Shown piece by piece: positions 9,978 to 19,480 of a stretch of DNA of 64,000 bases. The translations under genes were made by a program, and so were the position numbers. The stretch's first letter is position 1, and every line of letters begins with the position of its first letter. Source of the stretch: CBDCMJ01 sp965224325 (GTDB taxonomy: Bacteria > Chloroflexota > Dehalococcoidia > Lucifugimonadales > UBA3495); the NCBI GenBank assembly GCA_965224325.1, contig CBDCYT010000012.1, positions 1 through 64,000 of the forward strand, in the 5' to 3' direction. The notes below the pieces were generated by a model. That model worked only from the letters and a program-made list of their open reading frames with translations. It was not told the origin of the DNA and did not search any database.

Positions 9978-10061
9978 AACCGCGGTAATAACCAGTGGCG
10001 GATCTGTTTCGCCTGGGCCGACGGGAACCCTTACGAAGCGGAGATTGTGGACTACCATTAA
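9978..10061 (+). pseudogene. higB: HigB toxin C-terminal remnant
   Basis: The 27 codons ending in TAA read NNQWRICFAWADGNPYEAEI then VDYH. This is the characteristic end of HigB/RelE-like toxins (a QWRICF strand, then a closing EIVDYH strand). The remaining two thirds of the gene are missing and replaced by the vapC gene. The fragment lies 28 bp upstream of a HigA-type antitoxin start, the normal higB-higA order, which supports the assignment. Not expected to make a functional toxin. Confidence 0.7.
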
Positions 10062-10089
10062 CGGCGTGGCGGCGTTATGGAGGGAGACC

Positions 10090-10365
10090 ATGACGAAAAA
10101 GACGGCGGACAGCCTCGAAAGTCTGCCGCCCATCCATCCGGGGGAGATTCTTGAGGAAGAGTCCCTGCGACCCATGAACATCACCCAGTACCGGCTGGCC
10201 AAGTCCATTGGCGTGGACGCACGACGGGTCCACGCGATCGTGAACGGGGAGCGGGCATATCGGCGGAGACGGCGCTGCTGTTCTCGCGCTTCTTCGGGAA
10301 TTCCGCCGGATTCTGGATGGGACTGCTGGGCCAGCACGACCTGGAGACGGCGGAGGACCGTTAGG
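10090..10365 (+). pseudogene. higA: HigA-family antitoxin (XRE helix-turn-helix), frameshifted
   Basis: The ATG at 10090 is preceded by GGAGGGAG at proper distance. The protein begins with the HigA hallmark PIHPGEILEEE, then the helix-turn-helix ITQYRLAKSIGV...RVHAIVNGERA. At about 10258 one base appears to be missing. The other frame continues the family pattern (SAETALLFSRFFG, then FWMGLL) to a TAG near 10365, while the original frame runs on without similarity to 10377. HigA represses its own operon and neutralises HigB. Here both partners are defective: HigB is truncated and HigA shifted just after its recognition helix. Confidence 0.75.
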
Positions 10366-10509
10366 CGGATAGGTTGAACAGGGTGGTCGGAGATATATCA
10401 CGTTCTCCTTGAACAAGTCGTGGGCATTTAAGCAGATGGAATTGTCAAGCCTTAAGCACTACCTCCATTTCGGGTCCGTAAACAACCACATATTATTGAC
10501 GGTGCAAGA

Positions 10510-10773
10510 ATGGCTGATCATCCGATCAACGTCTTTTTTGACGCGAGTTGCTTTATAACGGTTGGTACACCACCTGGGAACGTAGCTTTCCAACGTATAG
10601 TGGATTTAGTTCGCCACGGCTTCATTACAGTTGTTACAACCGACTTGACAATAGCCGAGGTAGTCAGACACCACACACGAGAAACATTCAATGAACTTAG
10701 GCCGCTAGTGAATCCCCGTTTCCGACGGTTGGCCGCCAAGCATTTTAAAGTTGTAATACCTAGGTTCTGTTGA
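10510..10773 (+). pseudogene. PIN-like (DUF4935-type) protein N-terminal fragment cut by IS5
   Basis: The 87-codon frame starts INVFFDASCFI, the PIN-fold first strand with its Asp, followed by TTDLTIAEVVRHHT with the second acidic position. Full proteins of this type are several hundred residues long. The frame runs into the left end of an IS5-family element at 10764 and stops inside it. No continuation is visible on the far side of the element (after 11591), so the 3' part was deleted. The fragment is noticeably richer in A+T than its surroundings, which suggests transfer from another genome. Confidence 0.6.
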
Positions 10774-10777
10774 CATT

Positions 10778-11146
10778 TCATCGTAGCCAAATGAGGGTGC
10801 TGACGAAGTGTAGAAAACCGAGGTAGGTCATGGCGAGCTTGTCGTACCGCGAGAAAATGCGCCGGGAGTGCTTCATCTTGTTGATGAAGCACTCCACCAA
10901 GTGGCGCTCTTTGTACAGATGAGCATCGTACTCCCTCGGCATCTTCCGGTTGGAGCGGGGCGGTATGACGGGGACCGCGCCACGCTCTCGGATTACCTGG
11001 ACGAATGTGTCGGCGTCGTACCCCTTATCGGCAATCACATACTTTATGGGGTCAGACAGGAGCAGCGCCTCAGCCTGGGTGATATCATGGGCTTGGCCTG
11101 CCGTGAGCTTGAACTGGAGCGGGTTGCCCAGGGCGTCCACGCTCAT
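10778..11146 (-). CDS. IS5-family transposase, C-terminal frame
   Basis: Second transposase frame. It carries the remaining catalytic DDE residues: Asp in VIADKGYDAD and Glu in ERHLVECFINKMKHSRRI. The natural reading continues upstream of the first ATG (SRGGFTSKIH just before MSVDALGN), so translation probably relies on frameshifting from the first frame at A5G5 near 11205. Whether that shift is programmed or is an inactivating indel cannot be told from one copy. Confidence 0.85.
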   Translation of the reverse strand: MSVDALGNPLQFKLTAGQAHDITQAEALLLSDPIKYVIADKGYDADTFVQVIRERGAVPVIPPRSNRKMPREYDAHLYKERHLVECFINKMKHSRRIFSRYDKLAMTYLGFLHFVSTLIWLR

Positions 11147-11153
11147 GTGGATT

Positions 11154-11537
11154 TTACTGGTGAAGCCACCGCGACTTCGGCCCAGGCCCTGCGCCCCTTG
11201 GCCCCCTTTTTAGCGGCGCGCCGGCCGCACAGGGATGGGCCCGGATCATGGTGCTGTCCAGCAGAAGGTGTTCCAGGTCAGGATCATTGGCAAAGGCCTC
11301 TCGCATCCGCTTCCAGACGCCTTGCTCACACCAGCGGAGAAAGCGTTTATACACGGTGTTCCATCGGCCATACTCCTGCGGGAGCGCCCGCCACTGGGCA
11401 CCGGTCCGGGATATCCACAAGATCCCCGTAAGGAAACGGCGGCAGTTCTCCTCTTTCCCCACATACACACCAGAACAGGTGCGCAAAAACTGAATAATGC
11501 GAAGCCATTGATCGGGGTGCAACTCTTCTGTAAGCAT
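11154..11537 (-). CDS. IS5-family transposase, N-terminal frame
   Basis: This is the first transposase frame, 127 codons. It has the DUF4096-like N-terminal region (RRFLTGILWISRTGAQWRALP, EYGRWNTVYKRF) and the first catalytic Asp in LLLDSTMIRAH. It stops just after a run of A5G5 near 11205. Beyond that run the LGRSRGGF-type motif is encoded in the neighbouring frame, so a full transposase needs a frameshift at this run. Confidence 0.85.
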   Translation of the reverse strand: MLTEELHPDQWLRIIQFLRTCSGVYVGKEENCRRFLTGILWISRTGAQWRALPQEYGRWNTVYKRFLRWCEQGVWKRMREAFANDPDLEHLLLDSTMIRAHPCAAGAPLKRGPRGAGPGPKSRWLHQ

Positions 11538-11789
11538 ACCTCCAGTTTAAAAGTAATTTTAACAATTGTACAAAATGTCAACACGCCCTAGTCTCCCCTG
11601 GCCCATCTCGCCGTCCTTTCGCCGGGGCGTCCATCCACCACCCAGGCACCATCCAGGCCACCCTCTTTACCCTCCAGACCTATGCCGGCCGGCGATTCGG
11701 TGATCGCCGCCAGGAACGTAGTCAGCCGCCAGTGGGACTACGAGGTTATCCCCGCCGAACGGCTAGCGTAGCCCTTCGAGGCGCCCGAT

Positions 11790-11947
11790 TGTAGGGGTCT
11801 TGCCGGCGCTGTCGAGGCCGAGATGATGCAGACGACCCTGCCGCGCTTGACCCCGAAGCTCACGTCATCCATGCCCAGCATCTTGCCGTGCATCCTCCGC
11901 AACGAGGCCACTTGCAACGCGAGTGCATTCGAAGGTCCCATGCTCAT
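11790..11947 (-). pseudogene. ABC-transporter ATPase N-terminal relic
   Basis: The minus-strand frame reads GKMLGMDDVSFGVKRGRVVC followed by II, the N-terminal beta strands of a branched-chain-amino-acid-type (Liv) ATPase. One base later the neighbouring frame reads GLDSAGKTPTIGRLEGLR, a Walker A motif. A frameshift therefore separates the two, and the gene stops (TAG near 11768) soon after. Only about 60 codons survive. The stretch 11592-11790 shows nothing else I can name. Confidence 0.5.
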
Positions 11948-11997
11948 GCGCCTCCCTCGATCGCTTCCCTAGCTTCGTATTAGGACACCTCTCAAGA

Positions 11998-12068
11998 ACC
12001 GTCATTCAGGCCCGGGCCGGAATCCATGCTCTTGAAATTCTAGGTTCCGGCTTTCGCCGGAATGACGG
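11998..12068. repeat. REP-like palindromic sequence
   Basis: GTCATTC near the left and GGAATGACGG at the right enclose CCGGCTTTCGCCGG, a short stem. It resembles the inner part of the palindromic elements at 27368, 39880 and 51343. Non-coding. Confidence 0.5.
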
Positions 12069-12249
12069 GTTGGGCGGCGTGAGGCTTCACTTATCCAGAG
12101 GTTTCTTAGAAACTTATTTGCTCGGCAATCACATCCTGCGAGCGCACAAAATCACGCCGATGGCATCGGCCCACAAAGTGATGTCAACTAGTTCGCACAA
12201 CAAACCAAAGGGCGAAGCCACTGTCCAAGTGACGACAAGGAGGTGCGCA

Positions 12250-12865
12250 ATGCAGGAAACGGACGGTGAATTGAAGGCGCTCACCCCTGAAGAGAGTTGG
12301 CGCGCCATCAACACCACGATGGACAGGGCTCGGAACTCCATGCACGTCGCCGGGACGACTACTATACTGCTCCTCTGGGGCCCGATAGCTTCGCTGGGAC
12401 ATGTCTCCCAGTACACCATCGAGACGCTGGCGCCCGATTTCTAGGCGGGTAATCCGTGGATTAACGGGCCGCTGTGGGGCGCCCTCTCCACCGCGGGAAT
12501 GCTGGGCAGCGCCATCATAGGACACCGCGCGGGCAGGGAAAACGCAGCTGGCGACGCAGTTCGCAGCGCTGGCATCAGGGTGTTCCTCTTCTGGCTTGCG
12601 GTGGTGATGGCGGCGTTCCTGGTTCCGGGGGGCAGCGGGAATGTGGACTGCGGGCGACGCCGGGACCAACATTCCGTACGTCGCCATGGGCATAGTGCCG
12701 CTGGGATACATCTTGTTCGGCATAATGCACCATCCGGCGATCGCGGCGGCTTTCTACATCCACAGCTACCTCGCAGGCGACTCCGCAGAGGTGATTGTGG
12801 CCGCGGCAACACTGATAGTGGTAGCCCTAGGCGCGGTGTGGATACGTAAGAGCGGCGTCACATGA
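12250..12865 (+). pseudogene. Small multi-pass membrane protein, broken by a stop and a frameshift
   Basis: The start ATG at 12250 follows GGAGG. The frame encodes a short soluble N terminus (TPEESWRAINTTMDRARNSM) and then hydrophobic segments. It meets TAG at 12442-12444 after APDF, but the same frame continues sensibly beyond the stop (NPWINGPLWGALSTAGMLG). Near 12640 one base is lost, and the last helices (IPYVAMGIVPLGYILFGI, EVIVAAATLIVVALGAVWI) lie in another frame ending at 12865. I count about five or six membrane segments and do not recognise the family. Its stop overlaps an ATG (ATGA) of a regulator copy, so it was operonic with the downstream HTH gene, a common pairing of a small membrane protein with its regulator. 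Confidence 0.6.
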
Positions 12866-12979
12866 CCGGCCAGGCGGTTGTGCTCAACAAGAACATCCGC
12901 CAGTCCATCACACCACGAATGCGGCAACGCCGATAGTGGCCGCGCTAGGCGTGGCATGGACTCGCAAGAGCGGCGTCCT
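12862..12979 (+). repeat. Partial tandem duplication of the operon junction
   Basis: Bases 12862-12925 repeat the start of the regulator gene at 12980 (ATGACCG..., protein VVLNKNIRQSI against ISLNETIHQST). Bases 12926-12979 repeat the end of the membrane gene (GTGGCCGCGCTAGGCG, CGCAAGAGCGGCGTC against 12820-12861). The copies are diverged, so the duplication is not recent. The first regulator copy is truncated. Confidence 0.65.
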
Positions 12980-13293
12980 ATGACCGACGAGGCCATCTCC
13001 CTCAACGAGACCATCCACCAGTCCACCCGGTTGCGAATAATGACTCTGTTAGTCTCCCAGCCCGAAACGGACCAGCTCGCCTACGGATTCATCCAGAAGG
13101 CGCTCGACCTAAGCGGCGGCAACCCGACCACCCATCTGCGAAAGCTCGAGGACGCCGATTATCTCGTAATCACCAAGGAGTTCCTGGATTCCAAGCCGCG
13201 TACTGGGTACAGGTGACGCAGACGGGACGCCGCGCGTTCGCCGAATATCTCTCCAACCTTGGGAGGGCGCTGAACTGGCAGCCGCGTACATAG
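12980..13293 (+). pseudogene. Winged-helix transcriptional regulator (HTH_34 type), frameshifted near its end
   Basis: From the ATG at 12980 the protein shows the PF13601-like pattern: STRLRIMTLLVS, GFIQKALDLSGGNPTTHLRK (recognition region), LEDADYLVITKEFLDSKPRT. At about 13205 one base is missing. The next frame completes the winged-helix domain (VQVTQTGRRAFAEYLSNLGR) and stops at 13291-13293. Members are MarR/ArsR-like repressors, often paired with a small membrane protein as here. Without the C-terminal helix the product is probably unstable. Confidence 0.7.
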
Positions 13294-13622
13294 CCCGCCG
13301 GAACGCTACACGGTGCTTCCCTGGCCACCAGCTGGCGCGGCCGTCGCGACCAAGCCCCGTTGATGCCCCTGTCCTGAGAACATCTACGCTCTCCATCCTC
13401 TTCCTGTTCCCTGGTCTATCCGCTGACATATCAGGCGCGTGCAACCAGCGGGATGCAGATCGTTTCAGCTACGAACTCAGTCCCGCGGCGCGATCGAGGA
13501 ACCAGATTCCCCTCAACGCTGCATGAATTCCGGCGACGTATTGGGCTTCGGTCTACCTCGTGAGGCCTTCAGGGAGTGACCCGGGGCGGCGCCGGGGCTC
13601 TTTGGGCCAGAGGAGCAGGGCG
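13294..13622. other. Intergenic, no gene seen
   Basis: This 329-bp gap holds only short frames without family features. A GC-rich imperfect palindrome (CCCGGGGCGGCGCCGGGG, 13579-13596) lies just past the 3' end of the minus-strand surface-protein gene. It lacks a T run, so a terminator is only a possibility. Confidence 0.4.
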
Positions 13623-16600
13623 CTACCTCCGCCGTCGCCACCATCGGCGGATTAGCCAGGCCACCAAAGCCAACGGGAGCAGAAGTAGGACCAGCATGAC
13701 CGCAGGAGTCAGAGGCGGGTCCTCAGAGTCCGTCTCCGCCGGCGCGGCGGGAGGAACCGGGGGCGGCGTCGGCTGTAGAGTCGCGGCAGGCGTGGGGGTT
13801 GGTTCAGGTGTGGACTCCGTAGTCGCGGCCGGCGCGATCTTGGGCGTTGGCGATAGCGCCGGCTCGGGAGTCGCAGTCGGCGCGAGGTCCGGCGCATCAT
13901 TGTCTCTCACCGTGATCGTCACAGCGTCCGCATCGCCTACCGTATAACGCTTCGGGTGTCGGGTGTCGGGCAGCAGTTTGAAGGTGACCTCGCTGTCGTC
14001 TTCGTCAACGTTTTCGTCCTTGGTGTACAGCGCTAACTTCATTGTCATTGTTGAAAGCCCCGTGTTGGGGAAATCCAACTCCAACGGTGGCGCCAAAGGC
14101 AGGTCTACTGATACGTATTCGCCATCCCGGTTGGTCATCAGTACTTGGTAATGCAGTACGTTGCCGGTCTCGGCGACCTCTAACCTTACGCCTGTCAGCA
14201 CATCGTCCCACCCGGCGGACCTCGATACTTCCACAACCAGCTCGCCGCCCTCATCGATGACTAGAGCCGGGTCGGACCCGGCCCACCGAATCGTAATCTC
14301 GGGGGTAGGTAATGGCGAGGCGACACTCGCGTCAGGCCTGATTGGCCCCACAGTAACAGGAGCCCTCGAGTCGTCGCGTTTGATGGTCACCACCAGGTTG
14401 GTGGCCGCGATTCCCTCGTAGTCCGCCCCCCTGACTGTGTGGACCAGACTTACAACGGGGTCGGCGATGGTGTCAGCGTCCTGTCTGGCGGTAACTGCCA
14501 CGGTCTTGCCGGTATCCCAATCGGCTGCTGTGAAGGTCAGAGTGGTTGTGGACAGTGTGAGTTCGGTCCCAGAATGGCCGTCGATGTACACCGTTACGGG
14601 GCCAGTGGGCTGGGAGTTTAGCGCCACCGTGTACCTGTTGCTCGATCCCTCGGCCACGGTCAGCGCCGTGGGCGAGATGATTACGCCCTGGGTGTCGGTC
14701 TCCAGAGTGGTTACGGTTACGCAGTTGAGGGTGAGCGTCGCGTATTCCGCGGACCCACTCACATGGTGGACCAGAGTGGCGGGGGGACCAGCTACGGCGG
14801 CGGCGTCCTTGGCAGCCGAAACGGTTATGGTTCGCTCGCGGTCCCAATCGTCTTTGGTGAAGGTGAGTGTGGCAGGTGACGCCGAGACGCCGGTGTTGGC
14901 CGGCGGCTCGCAGATTATAGTCATCGGGACGGCCGGCTGGGAGTCCAGCGCCACGGTGTAGTCTGCGCTATTGCCCTCCTGGATGGTTAGAGCGCTGGGC
15001 GAGATCGTTACGCCCGGCGGGTGGTTGTCCTTGACCGCTACAGTGACGGAGTCTGCCCTCGCGGAGTCATAGCCGCCGCCGCTGGGGGAGTGGGTGATGG
15101 TTACCGCCGAGCCGTCCTGAACGCCGGAGCCTTCCGCAGCTGACACGGTGACCATCTGCGGGGTACTCCAGTTGCCGGTGGAGAAGGTGAGACTCAGCGG
15201 GTTTGCCGAAATATCGTTGCCCGCTGGAACGTTGACGGATATGGTTACGGCGGACGAAGGCCTGGAATTCAAGACCACGGTGTATGTCCCGGTGGCTCCC
15301 TTGGTTACGGTCATCTCAGATGGCGAAACTGACACGCCGGGCACGTTGCCGGTGGCATTGTTGGGTAAGGCGGCCGGAACCGGGGCGGAGGCCGGTCCGT
15401 CGCCCTCGCCCCCGGTGATAAGAATGAGCTCTACTCTCTGCTCGTCGTACTCCTTGATGGTCACGGTCACGGTCTTGGCGGCGACCGAGCCGTAGTCCCC
15501 TCCGCTGGCGGTGTGGGTTATGGTTACGTCCGCGTCCGCCGTAGCGTCTGCGTCCTCGGCAGCGCTTACGGTAACCGTTTGCGCCGTGTTCCAGTTGTCT
15601 GTGGTAAAGGCCAATGCGTCGTTGGCCAACGTAGCGCCCGACAGGGTTAGATCCGTCCCGCCGTGGCCGGTGATGGCGACGGCCACATCGGCCGCCGGTT
15701 CAGAGTCCAGCCCCACGGTGTAGTTCTTGGCCCCGCCCTCGGCCACTGTCAGCGAGGCAGGGTCTATGGTCAAGCCTGCGGTGTCGTTCTCGGTGATGGT
15801 GACGGTTACGGTCTTTACGGCGGCCGAGCCGTAGCTCCCGCCGCCGGCGGTGTGGGTTAGGGTTACGTCCGCGTCCGCCGCGGCGTCAGCGTCCTCGACA
15901 GCGGTGACCGTCACTGCCTGCGCCGTGTTCCAGTTGTCTGTGGTGAAGGTCAATGCGTCGTTGGCCAGGGTGGCGCCCGACAGGGTTAGGTCCGTCCCGC
16001 CGTGGCCGGTGATGGCGACGGTCACGTCGGCCGTCGGTTCAGAGTCCAGCCTCACGGTGTAGGTGTTGGTTTGCCCTTCGGTCACTGTCAGCGAAGTGGG
16101 GTATATGGTCATGCCAGAGGTATCGTTCTCGGTGATAGTCACGGTTACGGTCTTTACGGCGGCCGAGCCATAGTCCCCACCGATGGCGGCATGGGTCAGG
16201 GTTACCGCCGGGTCGTTGGAAGCGTCGTCGTCCTCGGCAGCGCTTACGGTAACCGTAAGCGCTGCGTTCCAGTTGTCTGTGGTGAAGGTCAATGCGTCGT
16301 TGACCAGCGTGCCGCCCGACAGGGTGAGGTCTGTCCCGCCGTGGCCGGTGATGGCGACGGTCACGTCGGCCGTCGGTTCAGAGTCCAGCCTCACCGTGTA
16401 GTTCTTGGCCCCGCCCTCGGTCACTGTCAGCGAGGCGGGGTCTATGGTCACGCCTGCGGTGTCGTTCTCGGTGATAGTCACGGTGATGATCTTGGTGGCG
16501 ACCGAGCCATAGCCCCCGCCGCTGGCGGTGTGGGTCAGGATTACCGCCGGGTCGTTGGAAGCGTCTGCGTCCTCGGCAGCGCTTACCGTTACTGTCTGAG

Positions 16601-18916
16601 CCGTGTTCCAGTTGTCTGTGGTGAAGGTCAATGCGTCATTGGCCAACGTAGCGCCCGACAGGGTTAGATCCGTCCCGCCGTGGCCGGTGATGGCGACGGC
16701 CACATCGGCCGCCGGTTCAGAGTCCAGCCCCACGGTGTAGTTCTTGGCCCCGCCCTCGGTCACTGTCAGCGAGGCAGGGTCTATGGTCAAGCCTGCGGTG
16801 TCGTTCTCGGTGATGGTGACGGTTACGGTCGTGGCGGCGACCGAGCCGTAGTCCCCGCCGCTGGCGGTGTGGGTTAGGGTCGCGTCCGCGTCCGCCGTGG
16901 CGTCTGCGTCCTCGGCGGCGCTTACGGTTACTGTCTGCGCGGTGTTCCAGTTGTCTGTGGTGAAGGTCAATGCGTTATCCGTCAGCGTATCGCCCGACAG
17001 GGTTAAGTCCGTCCGGGCGTGGCCGGTGATGGCGACGGTCACGTCGGCCGTCGGTTCAGAGTCCAGCCTCACGGCATAGTCCTTGGCCCCGCCCTCGGTC
17101 ACTGTCAGCGAGGCGGGGTCTATGGTGACGCCTGCAGTGTCGTTCTCGGTTATAGTCACGGTCACGGTCTTGGCGGCGACCGAGCCGTAGTCCCCTCCGC
17201 TGGCGGTGTGGGTCAGGGTTACGTCCGCGTCCGCCGTGGCGTCAGCGTCCTCGGCGGCGCTTACGGTTACTGTCTGCGCGGTGTTCCAGTTGTCTGTGGT
17301 GAAGGTCAATGCGTCGTTGGCCAGCATGTCGCCCAACAGGGTTAGGTCCGTCCCGGCGTGGCCGGTGATGGCGACGGTCCCGTCGGCCGTCGGTTCAGAG
17401 TCCAGCCTCACGGTGTAGTTCTTGGCCCTGCCCTCGGTCACTGTCAGCGAGGCGGAGTCTACGGTCAGGCCTGCAGTGTCGTTCTCGGTGATCGTCACGG
17501 TGATGTTCTTGGCGGCGACCGAGCCGTAGTCCCCGCCGCTGGCGGTGTGGGTCAGGGTTACCTCGCCGTCGGCTACAGCATCATCGTCCTCGACGGCGGT
17601 GACCGTCACCGTCTGCGCCGTGTTCCAGTTGCCTGTGGTGAAGGTCAATGCGTCGTTGGCCAGCGTATCGCCCGACAAGGTTAGGTCCGTCCCGGCGTGG
17701 CCGGTGATGGCGACGGTCACGTCGGCCGTCGGTTTAGAGTCCAGCCTCACGGCATAGTCCTTGGCCCCGCCCTCGGTCACTGTCAGCGAGGCGGAGTCTA
17801 TGGTCAAGCCTGCAGTGTCGTTCTCGGTGATTGTCACGGTCACGGTCTTGGCGGCGACCGAGCCGTAGTCCCCGCCGCTGGCGGTGTGGGCCAGGGTTAC
17901 CTCGCGGTCGGCTACGGCGTCTGCGTCCTCGGCGGCGCTTACGGTCACCGTCTGCGCTGCGTTCCAGTTGTCTGTGGTGAAGGTCAATGCGTTATCCGTC
18001 AGCGTATCGTCCGACAGGGTTAGATCTGTCCCGGTGTGGCCGGTGATGGCGACGGTCACGTCGGCCGTCGGTTCAGAGTCCAGCCTCACGGTGTAGTTCT
18101 TGGCTCCGCCTTCGGTCACTGTCAGCGAGGCGGGGTCTATGGTCATGCCTGCAGTGTCGTTCTCGGTGATGGTGACGGTCACGGTCTTGGCGGCGACCGA
18201 GCCGTAGCCCCCGCCGCTGGCGGTGTGGGTCAGGGTTACCTCGCCGTCCGCTACGGCATCGTCGTCCTCGACGGCGGTGACCGTCACCGTCTGCGCCGTG
18301 TTCCAGTTATCTGCTGTGAAGGTCAGCACGTCGTTGGTCAGCGTAGCGCCCGACAGGGTTAGGTCCGTCCGGGCGTGGCCAGTGATGGCGACGGTCACGT
18401 CCGCCGTCGGTTCAGAGTCCAGCCTCACCGTGTAGTCCTTGGCCCCGCCCTCGGTCACTGTCAGCGAGGCGGGGTCTATGATCAAGCCTGCAGTGTCGTT
18501 CTCCGTGATGGTCACGGTCACGGTCTTGGCGGCGACCGAGCCGTAGCTCCCGCCGCTGGCGGTGTGGGTCAGGGTTACCTCGCCGTCGGCTACAGCATCA
18601 TCGTCCTCGACGGCGGTGACCGTCACCGTCTGCACCGTGTTCCAGTTGTCGGTGGTGAAGGTCAGCACGTCGTTGGTCAGCGTAGCGCCCGATAAGGTTA
18701 GGTCTGTCTCGCCGTGGCCGGTGATGGCGACGGCCACATCAGCTGTCGGTTCAGAGTCCAGCCTCACGGTGTAGTTCTTGGCCCCGCCCTCGGTCATTGT
18801 CAGCGAGGCGGGGTCTATGATCAAGCCTGCAGTGTCGTTCTCCGTGATGGTCACGGTCACGGTCTTGGCGGCGACCGAGCCGTAGCTCCCACCGCTGACG
18901 GTGTGGGTCAGGATTG
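13623..18916 (-). CDS. Giant Calx-beta-repeat surface protein, C-terminal part with membrane anchor
   Basis: The open frame begins at an internal ATG (18860), but the repeat homology continues back to about 18916, where it joins the next entry through a one-base shift. It contains about 13 repeats of roughly 113 residues (339 bp), each running SLTVTEGGAKNYTV, LTFTTDNWNTAQTVTV, DYGSVAAKTVTVTITEND. This is Calx-beta-like, a calcium-binding beta-sandwich fold common in adhesins. The last three repeats are diverged. Then follow a unique domain (about 14340-13900), a Pro/Thr/Ala stalk (TPTPAATLQPTPPP), a single membrane helix (VMLVLLLLPLALVAWLI) and a basic tail RRWWRRRR. It is thus anchored in the membrane by its C terminus, with the repeats outside. 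Confidence 0.85.
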
Positions 18917-19480
18917 CGCCGGGTCGTTGGAAGCGTCGTCGTCCTCTGCAGCGGTTACAGTTACCGTCTGCACCGTGTTCCAGTTGTCGGTGGTCAAGGT
19001 CAGCACGTCGTTGGTCAGCGTAGCGCCCGATAAGGTTAGGTCTGTCTCGCCGTGGCCGGTGATGGCGACGGCCACGTTGGCCGTCGGTTCAGAGTCCAGC
19101 CTCACGGTGTAGTTCTTGGCCCCGCCCTCGGTCATTGTCAGCGAGGCGGGGTCTATGGTCAGGCCAGAGGCATCGTTCTCGGTTGCAGTCACGGTCACGG
19201 TCTTGGCGGTAACCGAGCCGTAGCCCCCGCCGCTGGCGGTGTGGGTCAGGGTTACCTCGTCGTCCGTTAGGGTATCTACGTCGGTCGCGGCGGTTACCGT
19301 TACCGTTTGCGCAGCGTTCCAGTTGTCTGCCGTGAAGGTCAGCACGTCGTTGGCCAGCGTGGCGCCCGACAGGGTTAGGTCCGTACCGGCGTGGCCGGTA
19401 ATGGCGACGGTCACGTCGCCGGTGGGCTTGGTGTTGAGAACCACGATATAGGTCTTGATGGCGCCCTCGGCGATGGTCAA
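15400..19480 (-). repeat. Array of 339-bp Calx-beta-coding repeats
   Basis: About twelve tandem in-frame units recur every 339 bp; for example GCCGTCGGTTCAGAGTCCAG or a close variant recurs at about 16031, 16370, 17048, 17387 and 18065. Units are 85-95 percent alike by eye. The array explains the many mirror-image open frames on the opposite strand. Confidence 0.9.

Larger units (their letters stand above)
10764..11587 (-). mobile_element. Complete IS5-family insertion sequence (824 bp) with CTAG target duplication
   Basis: The element is bounded by imperfect inverted repeats: left G-TTC-TGTTGACATTT at 10764-10778, right reverse complement G-GCG-TGTTGACATTT ending at 11587. Both ends are flanked by CTAG (10760-10763 and 11588-11591), the tetranucleotide duplicated by many IS5-family members. 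It holds two overlapping-region transposase frames on the minus strand. Size and two-frame layout match the IS427-type subgroup. Confidence 0.85.

Noticed and set aside
15511..19451. Dozens of plus-strand frames of 70-220 codons with similar sequences
   Set aside because: They mirror the 339-bp Calx-beta repeat on the minus strand, so their similarity to each other is a by-product.
15400..19480. Regular spacing suggesting a CRISPR or satellite array
   Set aside because: The units are 339 bp, in frame, with protein-level conservation; there are no short repeats with unique spacers.
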